From the NCBI GenBank assembly GCA_964036155.1, contig OZ038423.1, positions 4,975,249-5,039,248 of the forward strand: DNA of 64,000 bases, read 5' to 3'. The notes under the pieces are model-generated. The model was not told where the DNA came from. It ran no database searches and saw only the letters and a list, made by a program, of their open reading frames with translations. This DNA comes from Diploscapter coronatus. Taxonomy: Eukaryota; Nematoda; Chromadorea; Rhabditida; Rhabditidae. Of the stretch, positions 50,401 through 64,000 are shown piece by piece. The first letter of the stretch is position 1. The number at the start of each line of letters is the position of its first letter. The translations under genes were made by a program, and so were the position numbers.

Positions 50401-53400
50401 ACGTTCAACCAAAATCGAAATAAGTTAGATATTCTTCCCTATTATTTCTTCATGAAATTTTAATAGCGATTTAGATTCTTCGCTACTTTTCGACTCCTAA
50501 ATTTCAAGATCCTTCTTTGGGCCTTTGGGGCAAGTCTTATAGAAAATTTTGGAATCGCGAAAAATCCAAAGTGTCGTGAAATTTATGAATCGTAAAGTTG
50601 CGAAAAATTAAAAGTCGTCATTTTAACTCAATTTTTCGATTGAAGAATGCCGTTATTTGAAATAGAAAGTCTGCAAAATAAGCGATACGTTCTAAAATTT
50701 TTCCACTTCATCAAATCTTATCGTTTTCAAAAATTCATTTTCTTTGCCGAATATCTTCCAGTGCATATCTCCGTCAGTTATGCGTTTGCTTTTGTCATTT
50801 ATCATATGAACACTTTTCAACCTTTGCTTCTTTTTTTCTCAGAGAATGACTTGTTGTTAAGATTTTTGTGAATTCCTTAGGGGATGGGTCAGTCATAGTC
50901 TAGTAAAAAGGGAAGCTTCTTCGATTTTGTCAGTTGTTTGGCACTATGCAGATTAGTTACTTCCCCGTTTTTATCGCGGTTCCCTATTATTAGGTTATCA
51001 TTTTGTTGCGAGACAATGACACCTTATATAGTTACTTCTTTTCGAATAAGTTACAGAACGCTATGTGCACTGGCGGTCACAATTTGAATAGTTTCATCGT
51101 TCTGATTTGATCAATTGTTTTGATATTGGTTCTCACTTTTGCGATTATGATCGATTATCATCGATCATAATAAGTAAATATTTATCTGAGTAGCATTACG
51201 ATATCTTTCAACGGTGGTAATCCAATCAAAATTTTCATGCACTTTCTTAAATATTGAAATCCCCCATGTTTAGTTTTGTCAAATCGTGGCTTCAGCAAGA
51301 TAGCATCGAATTTGAAAGAAGTCGAAAGAAATAGAGAAATAGGTTAATTTGGACAAAACACGAACAATTGCATTGCTGCATTATTCTCGGTTTCCATCTA
51401 ATTAGCGAAAATTATGCAATCCTCTAAATAGCCATTACATGAAAAAATCACTTCTTGTCCAGTCGAAAAGCTTGAATTTGATTTGGCATTCTGTTTGAAC
51501 ACTTCATTCGCATTCATTTTCATCGAAAATATGCATGATCTTGTGTAAACATATTGAAATCTATTTACATTCTTAGTAATAATTGCTGGCATTTTCTTGA
51601 TTTTATTTGCAGTCCCTACATTATTTTCACGCTATCATTTTTCCGAGAAAATTCTCGTGTTCCAAAATTCATATGATCTCTCTTTTTTGACTGAGAAAAA
51701 GCCTAAAAAATACTAAAAGAATAGAGAAATGAAAAATCATATCCTTCAACGTGCAATTCTATTTTTGTTCGCTTCAACGAACATTATACTGCAAAATTCG
51801 AAACTTTCTCTGTGCAAGAATAGTCTGTTCCTTCGGAGTTTACCCCATCTTTTCCGCTATCATTTGCCACATTCTGCGTCGACTTTGGTCCCGAATATTC
51901 GGTGTCAATCTGGTTAGTCGCTTGTCTCAGAGATTCCCTCCGCTCCTGCAATTCTGCATTTGCCCTGAACGACAATCCTTCCCATCCCTTGTCTTATTCC
52001 CTATCCGAGTCCCAACAAACCCCTTAGCATCGACTCGCATCGTCCTTATTCTTGTCCCTTGCCCACTCCCTAGTTCTTATCCAACGGAGATCCTTACTCC
52101 GCTATTTTCCTCGGCTTTGCTTTTCGTCCTCAAATGAGCTTTTTCGGACTCTCACTTTCTTGTGCCGCTCTTAGTTGAGAGGCTCAACAATTCATTCTCG
52201 CAAATTGTGTTGAAGGAATGATGCAATTCGAAGCTAATGATATTTTCTAAAAATAACTGCAGTGAAATGATTATCAGCTATCATAGATGTAAAATTAAGA
52301 AAATTTCTGTACCCAAAATATTTGCTTTCAGCATCGACGGGCTCCGTCATGATAGAGCGATGCGTGGTTGTGCAAAGACAACAAGACGGGTATGGATTCA
52401 CGGTCACAGGTAAAGAATATGACTTTGCACTATCTTGTGAAACGAATTGACGAATTGCAATAGGCGACATTTCGAACCTGGAGAGAAAACATCAATACCA
52501 ATTCACTCTTGATATCCTAAATGAATAGAACTACACTTCTCGCCTAACACATCTCCTTTAAAAAACAGAAATGCGTGAAAAATTGATTGAAAAGTTCAGA
52601 CTAAAGAAGTTATGCAATTGTTCACCTCATTCATCTAAACAATGGTTTACTATTCAGGCGAACATCCAGTCTATGTGCATACAGTCAAACAGGATGGAGC
52701 AGCCTATTGTGCAGGTGTCCGGCAAGGAGAGCGAATTATGAAGGTACAATAATTTTGCGAACTTTGCATTACTAGAAGTGATCAAATGATTCGACTATTT
52801 TCCTATCATATCTTCCCAATCAATGCCAGAATGAAAGTTTACCACTAATTTACTCTTGCTCTTACTGACTAAACTAATGGGGAAATTCTCGAAAATGACC
52901 AACTCATCCAAGTCAGCTGCAATCGAATGAATAATTTGACAAATGTGATTCTCCATCCGCTCGGCTGCTTAGCCAGGCCACGCGATTTCACAGAACTCAT
53001 TTGATTTCTGATTGAGTGAATGAGAGACAATGAGGCAATTTTGACAATGAAAATAGAGAAAGTTATATAGATTTTGATAAGAAATTTAGTGAAAATCTAG
53101 ACACAGGCTGCATAAAAGTATTGATACCTTCTTCTAAATCCATAAATACTTTAAAGATGAAGTTATTATTTTAAACTTTATATTTTCACAATCACTAGTT
53201 TACTAGGAAGATTTTCATGTGTGATATGCCATATAAAATTTGCATACGAGGAGATAGCAGATAATAAATGATTGACTACTTGATACTTTGCTACTAAAAT
53301 TCATTATTTCTTTCATAAATCATGCATAAAATGCTCGTGAGTAGGCTTAGGATAGGAAGTGCGAGCTGATCTTGGTGCTCAATTTCAAGTTAGAGATCAA

Positions 53401-56400
53401 CTCTACTAACTAAATCAGGCAGAATAATTTGACCCCAAAACTTATTGAAATTCTGAAGCAAAATACTTCGTTTGCCAAATTATTCGATAAAAATTTTGGA
53501 TGGCTCAGAAAATTAGCATAAGTAAATTTTCCTGAGATAAAACTTATTTCATCTATTAATATAGAGTAGATTTAGTGATGTGCAAAGTTTTAAGCTGATT
53601 GCTCAAGTTATTCGATTTTTATGGCTACTTAAATTGAAAGGTATCAATATTTTGCGCACACTGTAAGCAATTACTACTGATATATATATATATATATATA
53701 TATATAGTAGATCGTTTGAAGAATTTGGTAAAGGAAAATTATCTTGTGCTTTAGGTAAATGGAATGCCAGTGACGAGCAACAATCATCTAGAAGTTATAC
53801 GAATGATTTCCGGTTGGTTCAGTAGTTTTTCTTATATTTTATCTTTTCATAGCTTTATGGTCTTCCAATTTTATATATTTTTAATATCCCTCGATTTTTT
53901 CTTCAATTTCTGCAGGAAAATGAATAATTGAGTTAGCAGATAATGCAGAAACTCGATTCAAAAGACCAGAAGCTCAAAATGAAAGGAAAACAACCCGGGG
54001 TTCATCCGTCCTTTATCTGAATCTGCGAAAGATTTGAGCAATTAATTTTCCCGATGCTAATATCGAATTCTTTTCAATAACTGAAAGATCGAAATCTGTG
54101 AAATGAGTTTCAAATCAGTTGTATCCTTTCAAGAATTAATTTTGAAGATTAGATGATGCAAACTAATATTCATTTTAGTAAATTTATAATTGAGTGATAA
54201 ATATTTTAGGTGGTCAAAATGTGGTTTTGACTTTGCTAGGAAAGCCTCCAGATCCTATGCCAGTATTTCATACAGAAACCAAGAGTGATCAGAAGTTGAT
54301 ACTGAACGACAATAATTCAAGCATTGCTGAGGTCAGTCGTCACTTTCAACTCGATCACGAGAAATGATTAGGATAGTTTCTTTCGACAAAATTCCGAAAA
54401 CAAATATACTTCCGCAAATCATGGAGTTTTCTTTGAAAAAAAAACATTTTCTTCCCAACACATGCACATCCATAGTGGATGACATCTTAGAGGTCTCTCC
54501 TCAAAACTCTCGTGATGTTATGTGGAAATGCTAATTTTTATGATTCAGAACGCGGATAATGACTGGAGGAAGAAGCGGAAAGATTTGCTGAATCAGATGC
54601 TTGAAGACGAAAGGCGGCATGCTGAGGTAAGGCTTTTTTCGTTCATATGGTGAAGGATAACCCATAAACACCTTTCTTAGATAGCTTTGGCTCACGTGCA
54701 TTCATATGCAAGGTTTTTTCTCGTATTCTTCTCATGCCTAAATTAGAATAAAGCTGAGATTGTGAGAATTCGTGCGTTCTTTATTTGCTCGTCCCCTTTC
54801 TCGGATAAGAAAATGCCAGGTTAACGATGCCAATTCGATTTGCACAGATTCACCCGCAGCAAACCACACAAAATGAGTTGAGAGAGGAGCCCTAAAATGC
54901 ACTCATTTTGTGTTAACCTGTTCTTTAGCTACAAGGTAATCTTCTTCAAGAATCTATCTTTGGCTAATTTAACATTTGCGACCGTATCCATTCTGTATAT
55001 GCTATCTCATTTGTAAGCACTCATTCATATGATCACTAAAATTAAGAGATTTTTATTTTTATTGCGGAAAATTCCTATATTAGCAATTTGGCGACTAATT
55101 CAAGATTATTTGAAGGTAATTTGAATATTGAAAATTCCATTATTTAGGACATTTTAGATTTTTTATGCTTCTATAATATTTTTCTTGAAATTCTGTGAAT
55201 TGATGGGTCAAAACTTGACTGCTTCTTGGGGACATCTTTGAACTAAAGCAAAGCCATAGAGATGGGGACTGCCAATCAACGCATCCTTGTCATTGTTGGT
55301 CCGTGTCTGCGGGCAGAGAGTTTGCAGGAAGTTAGAGAAAAAAAGGAATTTCTGAAATCCTTCTTTAGAAAAAGAGAGAGAGATCAATTCCAAAAAGGGC
55401 ATAGATAAAGGCAATGATAGAGGGCTGAGAGATAAAGATAAAGACTATGAAGGAGGAAGGGGACAAGCCTTCTGAATCTCTGAATCGAGACTAACATCCT
55501 CTTTAAGAATGTTTGAAGGGTGGGGAGAGAGAGAGAGAGAAGCAGATGAGTTTGAGCCTGATTTGAGATGTTAACTTCTCATCGCGAAGATATACAACTC
55601 TATTACTCGTCTCAAGCCTCAGACTGACTCTCAGGATTCCGAGTCAAGTAATCATTGCACTCGAGCCATTGCTTTATTTGGACACCCAGAAGCTTTTCAT
55701 AGACTTTTATGGGTTATCATGATAATAGAGGCGTGACTCTATTTTTATTCTGATCTTCAGTCTCTTTGTGTTAACTTCATACGATCCCATTGCATCTTCA
55801 AGGATGAAATTCAAAAAAAAACTTTCACAATTGTATTCTTTTCAAATTAGCTAGTTTCAGAATCTACGGGAGAATTCTCACGACGGGGAGCAATTGACCA
55901 AATCACTGAAGCGGATCACCTGTCTTCAATCCCAACTGCATCAGATTCGACTTCCGTTTGAGACACATACTCCTGCAGCAAGGGCAGCAGTTTCACCCGT
56001 TCTAGTAAGCTAATGATATTCTTCTTCGAAATTAATGGATCTTCAATTGATATTTCATATTTCAACATTCTGGATCTTCTTCTTCTTCTTCAAACTCATT
56101 AGTCTCTTGAATGGCGTGAGAAATAAAATGAAAGTCGAAAGAGTAAATTTGCAGAATGCCCTCTCGACTATGGATGATAGTGACGAGGACGATGCAGAGA
56201 TGACTCCAATCAGAGCTGAGGTAATTATATAGCTAATTCCTGACCTAATTACCCTTAATTATGTTCAGGAATCTGGCCCATTCGCCAATTTGGCGGAGCT
56301 CAAAACGAAGCCAGGCCACTTGGCTGCATTCACTAATTATTTGCTATCCAATGGGGATGCCAGCAGTTTTGTGAGAGAAATTTAAAATTAGATTATTGAT

Positions 56401-59400
56401 AACGTGGATAGATTACTTGTGAATTTACGATGCAAAAATTACACTGCATCGCACACAGTATTTGAGAGGGGCATCATACACTAGCTTTCATCTAGAAATT
56501 AACTTTTCGGGTTTCTAAGAAGAGAGCAAATCATATCGCGCGGAATGTTTTTATTCATGAATTCCAGTTCTTCTACTTGATAACTGACGCATATCAGCAG
56601 ATCAAAGGACCACCAAAAGATATTCGACGATGGGCTTTTGAATTATTCACCACATTTGTTATTCCTAATTCCCCCCTTTGTATTCCAAGTTCGGATCAAT
56701 CTATTATTCAACCTATTGACAAGGTAAAAATTGCAAAACTCTCAACACAATTTTCTAATGTTATAATAAACTGGACGTTTGGTTTCTGGATTTCTGTTCC
56801 TCCAGATCTAATCTGGTATTTCCAATATCAACCTATCTGTTTGCCAGTTTGTTTACGTTCTCCTTTCCACTCGTCTATTCCGTTCCATGTTCTGCTACTT
56901 TTTCGCACGTGCCGATTCTTAATTAATGACGTTCCGAATCGTGAAACCCACGAATAGGAAACAAATCCAAAGAGCTTTCGTTCCGAGAATGATTCTTTGA
57001 CTCCCCTTGCCTAATGACATCATTCTGGATTTGGAGATTGAATGATGCAAAGATACCTTTCTGAGGATGTTCTTTATCCAACGATGATAGTTCACATTTG
57101 GATGAAAGTTTGATAAAAGATTGATTTTTTATTTCAGATGCTCTCTCTAACAACCGATCACATCACAGATTCTGATTCTGAGTCCTTGAAACGAGCCTTC
57201 GTCGCAGGCAGGCAAAAGGCCGTCACTGATGTAAATGACCAGCTCGCTGAGTTCAGACACAAACGATCGTTAGGTAATTAGATTTTTCTTTCAACAAATC
57301 TAACGTATTCACCAATTCATAGCAAATTTTCGCGGAAAATATTTTTAAATCCCTTTCTAGAGTCATATTTCTTGTCCGTAAAATATCATCTGCATCTAGT
57401 TTGAATCGAGACAAAGACTTCTGCTTGTTCTCTGCACTTTTTCGGGAATCTGAATTTAAAATGAAGTCATTCTCGAAGGAAGTGAAACAAAGGATTAGGG
57501 AAAAGGGGGCTATCAAAAATCTCTCAACTTTTCCCATTCGCGGCTCAAAGTGACAGAAATGGCCGAAAATCTACACAGCATGATAAAAATAGAAGAACTG
57601 AGAGGAAGTGTGGGCGCAATTTGGGAAGAGATATCATTTGTCAAGTAAAGCTAAAATTGCAACAACGGGCTAATTCGAGTTCCATAAAAATGAAGGAACA
57701 CTTTTAGAATCAAAAAGTTTCATTCAAAATTCTGAACATCGTAAGAGAATGCCCTTGCTTGTCATTTGTTTGATTTTTTCTATTTTCTTGCGATAATGCT
57801 AACAAGAACATTCCTTTGCAATCTTGCATAGAATGTAATCAGAATCTTTATCCAAACATAGCTGTGAACGTTCTGTGTTGATTCAGGAGCCGGTAGTCTT
57901 TTCGAGCCGAACCAGCTGACGATGCTCGTGCGAGGCGATGGCGAAATCAAAGTAAGGAGGAATTTAATTAACGAAGAGATAAAAATTAATCTGGTTTGCA
58001 GGTCGGAGAGCAAATATTCTTCCAGGTCCTCGAGTCCATGAAGACCAACGATTTCGACAATCTCGATGTCAAGTCGCAGGCCATTGCTACCAGTATCGCC
58101 ACAATCGTTAAGGTAGGAACCACTTTTTACTCACACATTCGATGGAAGAGCATTTTGAATTTTCGATTTTTCTAATTCAAGCTCCGAACAACTTTGATCG
58201 GTGCATAATCTTCTTCGCTTAGTATTTTTATCACTTAAAGAGAACTATGACGCGATTAAAATTGATTGATTTTTATCTTGGTGTGAAAATTCTCACATTA
58301 CTTCATAAGTTATCGGTGATTTCTGATTTATAACGTGACACCTTGACTTTTTATCAATTAATAGTGAGTATTCAGATAATGCTGCCTAAGATATCAGTAT
58401 CGAACGACAAGTTTCTCGATAAGATTCCACAATTTCTGGCTAAAGAGAAACCCGGGAAGTCGGCTCGAAAACCACCTAGCAACATTAAAAGCAAAACTCA
58501 GGTATGGGTTGAAAAATTTGCAGAGTTTCATAGAAATCTTCCAGATCAAAGGCCACGTATTCACGATCAACGCTATTAATACTGTTCATTATTGCTATCA
58601 ATGCAGAGATGCTACCTGGGGACTACAACCATGGATGTACTTCTGCAACAGTATGTTACTTTCTATTATTGATAAATTATGGACAGATGAGGAAGGCATG
58701 TCTTCAAAAATAATATTGAAGCATTATCTTTTATAACCCGAGAGCAATAACAATTTTAGAGCATTTTTATCGACAATTTTACAATTCAGATTGTGACGTA
58801 AAAATTCACCCGCAATGTTCTTCTTCGCTGGTTGACACTTGCTATCCTGCCACGCAGACTAAGAAATCACATTCGAAGGTAATTTGTAATTTTAGTTTCT
58901 TCATTAGAAAATGTAGTTTTTCATAATTATTCTTCAGCCCAACTTTAGTATATTTTTCAGTCTCGTTTATCTGGTTTGATTGGCAAATCGATAGAATCGG
59001 ATCACGAAGAGAATAACCTGACAGGCTCGAGCAGTGGTCACATCCACGGTCACTCGCACGGACACAACGCGAAGAGTGTTTGTTCGGATGGAGTTGGGGT
59101 TGGAAGTGAAATCGACAAGAAGTCTGACAGATCCAAGAGAGCTCATAGCATGAAGAATAAGGGATTGGTGGGTGTTTTTCGTTGTTTTGAAAACAAAGCG
59201 AAGCTGATCTTCATGTATCGCGATAAGAGACTTATTTCGACAAATTTACTAAAGCATGCTTTAGATCTAATTTTAAATGAGACGAAAATGAAAATGCATG
59301 CTTTTATCCAGAAAGATTTTCATACAATAGTGCGCATTTTGCTGGTAGACTAGTAAATCGTTGTGAATTTCATAAATCTGAATTCAAAAGGGGTAAGCTT

Positions 59401-62400
59401 TAATTATGAGTAATCTGCTATTCTTTGCCGGGATTATTCCTTACACCAAGAAATCTTTTCGAACTTGAACTTCTGAACTTCTCAGTTTCTTATAGAATTA
59501 TGATAGCATTTTACTTGGTGCTAGATTCGAATTTTTTTTAAAAATATTTCCCGAAGTTTCCATTTCTCAGAATTCTTAAAATTAGCTCTAGAGAAGAAAT
59601 AATACTTAGGACAAACGCTTATCGATAACTGTTTTTTCTTTCAGCTATTTGAAAGTTTTTTTTTTGAAGATAAGAAGTGTGAAACTGGCATCTCATAAAG
59701 TTTAAGAGCGCACAGATTATCAAAAATGGAGAGTAGAATAGGACTTCTACGCAATCGAACCGAAAATCACCTAGAATCCATAACAAATGGCAAAATATGG
59801 TAGTTATAAAACAGACTCGTATAATTGCGCCATTTTGCACTTTGAATATTCTAAATTGGTTTGATTGCATGAAGGTTCGATGAAAAGCCAGGTGCAATTA
59901 AGGAAACTTCCAAATGCACTAGGCTTTTTCGCAGCTCTTTTTTCACGAGCAGATCGAATCTGCAGCCAAATATCTACCTAATTGCTAAATTATGGAGCTC
60001 TTGTGAGAGTTCTGAAAATTGTCTTGAATTTGTGAAATTTCCACCAAACTCTTTTTAGCAAACCATCCTTCAACATTCTGCTACGGAAATTATCAATTCC
60101 CACTCGCATTCACATACTCACCATCACAGAAGCGATCACTCACATCCTGAATCTAGTCGAGGACCAGTTAGAAGAGACAGGTAAAAACTTTGTATGAAGC
60201 GTAAGATAATGAATAAAATATTTTAAATTTGAAAAAAATGATGTCGAATTCTTGATACCGATATAGAGGATTTCATTCAAAAAATCTATTTTAGATCAAC
60301 TCCATCTTGGAGCAGTGATTTCCCTCCAGCCGAGGAGGAAGTCGAAGAACTCGAGCCAGTTCTCAGGTCGAGAAAAATCAGTGCTGACGGAAGAAAGTGA
60401 GCGTTTTAGCATTGCATCTTTCCAAATTCTGCAGCGTTTGATTTTCAATTTCAATAATATTCTACTTTTTTACCACGCCGCATCTCCTTTTGCCATTAGA
60501 TATTGCGTATCAGCGTGCGTTTGAAAGGAAATGAGATTTTGATTTGCGTAAGAGGAATTCCGTTCCCTTTACAAAATAGCCGAAAATCATATTGGAGCAA
60601 CGATAATGGTTACATAATCGAACCATCGAAATGGTTGCAGGTCTTTGGAAGGAAGTCGATTGGCGATAGATTTGCAGAGCATCTCAGGCAGTTCCAGTGT
60701 CTCTCACACGAGTCTTCCCGAGGAAGAGGTAGACACTAACAAGTACATTTATTGCCTCTGAAAGCGGCGTTCCATTCTACTCCATAATATTCCTAATTTC
60801 ATACAAAAATGTACCGCTTTGAGAGATGATAGACAGTTAATGATATCCATGAAATCTCCACTGAAAGGTATCGCTTATCAGGTCCGTCGAATGATGGAGA
60901 GGATGTCCGTCTCTGTGCCAAGAGAAAACGACAGCGATATCGACGTAGGTTTCTTTAGATATTGAAGTTCCGAATTTTCGGTTTTCGAGTCACTAAAATT
61001 AACATCCAAATTTCAGATTGACACCGACGTTCCTTCGATAGAAGAGCGCATTGGCTATGAAGCAGTCAAACATCTAAAGCCGAAAGAGAAGAAGCGGCAG
61101 GAGATCATCAATGGTACAAGAAAAATGATGTTGTATTTCAATCTTAAAGCTCAGAATTCTTCCACACCGAAAAGACTCACGTTCGGAATCTGAAGATCTT
61201 GCTCGTCCATTTCTGTCAGCCGATGCTACGAGATGGAATCGTTTCTCCAGACATGATCAATCTGCTCTTCGCCAATCTGGATGAAGTTCTGGCTGTGCAC
61301 AAGGACATTTTGACGAAAATCAGAGAATCTGATCAAGCTGTAAGCGAATTAATGCCTTGAAATCTAAAGATGGAGCATCGATTTCGTTCTATAAACCTCG
61401 ACCTCTTATAATGAGCAAAAATTTGCTTTCAGTGGCTAAAAAACCAGAAACTCCATGGGATGTACGGAGATGTCAGCGAGTTGATGGTGAATTTGTTCGA
61501 GGGAGAAATTGGTCAAAGACTGATGGAAGTCACTTCCAAATTCTGTCAACATCAACAGCACGCCTTGGACATTCTGAGGATAAGGTAATCATTTCCCATT
61601 TCCTTGAATCATTCCAGATTCATTTGCCTTGATCACGTTGCTCATTTCCTTTGCAACCTTGGCATTTCCTTGTGCGCGTTCCAGGAAGCAAAATAATTGC
61701 ATTTCTTACGGTAGCCATTCGTTTTATAGGAAAAGTAGCCCAAAAAGTGCAAGATGCAAATTTGTCTTCTTTGAAAAAGGAATAACGAGATAACATAAAT
61801 TTGTTTGCTAAATTAACGAAACTAATTATGAACGATGAACTTTGTTTGCAGATGCAAAAAGGACAAAGAAGATGCCCTGATCGAGTTCCTCTCCAGTGCT
61901 GAATCGCATCCTATGTGTAGGAAGTTGCAACTGAAGGATATGATTCCTGTAGAAATGCAAAGACTTGTCAAATATCCACTTATGCTGGAAATGATGGCCA
62001 ATGTCAGTGTGGACGAGAGAGAGGTCAGAGATTAACAATAGCTTATCAAACGACTAAAGTTTAATTTTACGACTCTACTAAGGCCTTGATGCAAATCATT
62101 CCTTTTCAGGAAGAAGTCCTGCGTCGTGTCGTGATCTCGGCAAAACGAATTCTGAGTGCAGTGAACACCGCAAAGCGAAATGCCGAGAACAAAAGGAGAT
62201 TGGAGGAATTGCAGAAGAGGGTCGACATGAGCGCATGTGACCGAGATCTACTCACTCATGAATATGGACCATTAAATCTGCTAGAGTAGGAAATTGCGAA
62301 TTCTCGATATCACTGTTCAATCTATGACGATTCTAGACAACATCTGATCCATGATGGTTCTCTGACCTGCCGATTCAATCGAGGAAAACAAGTAGAGCTG

Positions 62401-64000
62401 CATGTAGTCCTTCTTGAAAGCACGCTGATTCTCTTCACTAAACATTCTGATGGACATCGGCTGATGTTGAAGGTAGGGAATTTCATTATCAGAAGAACAG
62501 TCTTGAAAAAAGAACGAAAACCAGTGATAGAAGTAAAGAGGAATTTCGGTTCCTATTTTCGATACATCATCATATTTCATCATCGATGACGAATTTCTAT
62601 CAAACTAAATGACATTCTGCTAAGCATCAATTTCAGTCGCTGGAACCATCGAAAGAGAACAAATGGAACCCGATCCTGCCGTTAGCACCTTTGATTGCAA
62701 AAGAAAAGGCGAATGACAAACGAGCATTTTTCTTGGTGTTCAACAATATGCATGGGGCACAAATTTTCGAATTGGTTGCTGGAACGGCGACTGAGCGGAA
62801 AACGTATGATTTTTGAAGTGGTACTTTTCATAGATCAACATTTTCTACCATTCATAACGATCCTTCCAGAATATTTTGAATCAGAATAAAAGCGCTTTAC
62901 TCCCAATGCGATTCACGTTTTCAAACTTGCTTTCTCTGGCAGCTGTTTGAGCATAAAGCAGCATCTCACCTATGATTGCATATTACTCTCACCTTCTGAA
63001 TTATCCAGAAAATTGCTTGTCCGCGAAAATGGGAAAGAAAGTAGAAATCTAAATCCGGTCAAGCAGCACCTATTTTCGACTCCACTACAAATCACGTGGG
63101 CTCACAAGTGCGAATGATGGCGCCTGAATCCATCCAGCCAACTCATCATATTCTCATATGAGCGTATGCCTCTTGTTGTCAATCGGATGCTCTTCTATGT
63201 CCAAACCAGAAGTCATTTTCCCAGGGGCATTTCTCAGAGAGCAACATAGAGAAAGAGAATGCGTAAAATTGCAAATCAAAGACAAAAGGAGAGAGAGAAG
63301 AGAGGATCTCTTGCATATTGGCATGTCCAGACTAGGGCTATAGCCTGAAGCCTGAAAGCTTGTTGCATCATTCCTTACTTCTCTCTTCTTCTGCTTCTCC
63401 CACACTTCAGTATTCATTCCATTTCTCAATCTCTTCAATTTTTTCTTACATTTCATTTTTCTTTCTTCCAATTTCTCAAATTTCTTTCGAACCACTTCCA
63501 GTTTCTTATTTCTAATTGAAAGCTTCCGACAATTTTATAGTTTCACGAATTATCGACTTTCATTTCGAATTTTCAGATGGTACAAGCTAATTCTCGACCA
63601 GATTGAACAGGAAAAGAAGCTACATCCGCCGGTGAAGAACGAGTGAGTTATTTTTCACTTCATAAAATTCATGCTCAGTCGATTGAGAAAATTTCTGGAT
63701 ATTACGATACCAAAATGTTACAGAAAGTTAGAAACTTTGCAAATTTAAAGCAATATTATTTCTTATTTTTGTGTCTACTTTTGTTCGGAATAGCAGAAAG
63801 GAAAAGGTGTGTTGGCTCCTCCCACTTTTGTTTCCTTTCGTCCACTTTTTCAATTACCTCAATGAACATCTTGCATCCCGTGCAATGTGACCAGGGTGAG
63901 GACGCGAAAGATACAAAGTGCAAACCCAAAGGAGAAGGAGGGGCGGGGTCAAAAGGGCCAATTCATTATTCCTATCCATGCCGTTCATGCCGCTTCCTAT
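47420..64000 (+). CDS. rhgf-1: Rho guanine-nucleotide exchange factor, PDZ-RGS-like-C1-DH-PH (RHGF-1-like), 3' end outside window
   Basis: Activator of Rho GTPase, expected to act downstream of G12/13. Exons: 47420-47543, 52332-52409, 52658-52743, 53755-53812, 54210-54331, 54549-54626, 55861-56004, 56155-56220, 56269-56370, 56568-56723, 57138-57273, 57887-57951, 58002-58112, 58376-58501, 58545-58650, 58790-58878, 58961-59167, 60059-60180, 60295-60396, 60641-60728, 60882-60944, 61017-61113, 61155-61339, 61433-61584, 61852-62023, 62110-62285, 62337-62472, 62637-62803, 63577-63642; phases agree, about 1,126 codons. PDZ about 48-125 (DGYGFTVTG, GVRQGERIMKVNG); RGS-like about 253-442; C1 488-537 with exact H-x12-C-x2-C-x13-C-x2-C-x4-H-x2-C-x7-C; DH about 765-1003 (EFFHTEKTHVRNLKIL, LVKYPLMLE); PH from about 1008 (TWYKLILDQIE). 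Exon 1 is the least certain; it is inferred from coding-like composition and matching phase. Confidence 0.88.
47544..52331 (+). other. First intron of the RhoGEF gene (about 4.8 kb)
   Basis: Contains no convincing exon. A purine-rich block at about 48120-48340 yields a 174-codon minus-strand frame (48069-48593) of biased composition. A 26-nt palindrome lies at 51145-51170 (stem TTATGATCGA). An intron this much longer than the rest could hold alternative promoters or short alternative first exons that cannot be recognised by eye. Confidence 0.45.
51145..51170. repeat. Perfect 10-bp inverted repeat with 6-nt loop
   Basis: TTATGATCGA and TCGATCATAA flank TTATCA inside RhoGEF intron 1. Could be a protein-binding palindrome or chance in AT-rich DNA. 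Confidence 0.4.
53681..53706. repeat. (TA)13 microsatellite in RhoGEF intron 3
   Basis: Thirteen uninterrupted TA units about 50 nt upstream of the fourth exon. Confidence 0.9.
54817..54920. repeat. Foldback element with nested hairpin in RhoGEF intron 6
   Basis: CAGGTTAAC (54817-54825) is inverted at 54912-54920. Just inside, a 13-bp perfect stem (54866-54878 with 54901-54913, sequence ACACAAAATGAGT) closes a 22-nt loop. It resembles a small transposon remnant; no clear target duplication was seen. Confidence 0.5.
55430..55560 (+). repeat. Purine-rich (GA) tract in RhoGEF intron 6
   Basis: G/A-dominated stretch ending in a (GA)n run near 55530-55545. Confidence 0.6.

Overview
The window looks like nuclear DNA of an animal, most likely a nematode. 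It is AT-rich. The genes are split into many small exons (27-300 nt) by introns with GT...TTTNCAG borders. A secreted nematode-type helical protein, a protease closely resembling C. elegans cathepsin D ASP-4, and a RhoGEF laid out like C. elegans RHGF-1 all point the same way. It also carries NELF-A and a Pygopus-type PHD protein, two genes I understand to be missing from C. elegans. That suggests a lineage distant from Caenorhabditis that kept them, but the species is not identified. All exon models were read by eye from splice signals, reading phase and family resemblance. There is no transcript evidence.

Layout. 1-1444 (-): 5' part of a secreted helical protein gene, cut by the window edge. 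3589-6665 (+): lysosomal-type aspartic protease, 12 exons, with a small TA-flanked inverted-repeat element in one intron. 8230-9552 (+): Ly6/uPAR-like three-finger GPI-anchored protein. 11072-18378 (-): glutamine/methionine-rich nuclear protein ending in a Pygopus-type PHD finger. 18379-27852: about 9.5 kb without a convincing gene, between two divergent genes, holding at least two short inverted-repeat elements. 27853-29417 (+): tetraspanin. 30512-33705 (+): NELF-A, 17 exons. 35649-44613 (+): secreted protein with two PAN/Apple-like modules, a charged linker and thrombospondin-like cysteine segments; its fifth intron holds a 4,445-bp Ty3/Gypsy-type LTR retrotransposon (37185-41629) in antisense. 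47420 to the window end (+): PDZ-RGS-like-C1-DH-PH RhoGEF, 29 exons seen, running off the right edge.

How the genes relate. These are unlinked single-copy eukaryotic genes, not an operon. Two themes recur. One is transcription control: NELF-A acts in RNA polymerase II promoter-proximal pausing, and Pygopus in Wnt/beta-catenin output through histone-reading. The other is cell surface and signalling: tetraspanin, Ly6 protein, PAN/TSP protein, RhoGEF. The most unusual items are the NELF-A and Pygopus genes in a nematode-like genome, a 27-nt in-frame segment with splice borders in the middle of the PHD finger, and a retrotransposon with identical LTRs and an intact target-site duplication that nevertheless lacks an integrase core and has altered RT and RNase H catalytic residues.
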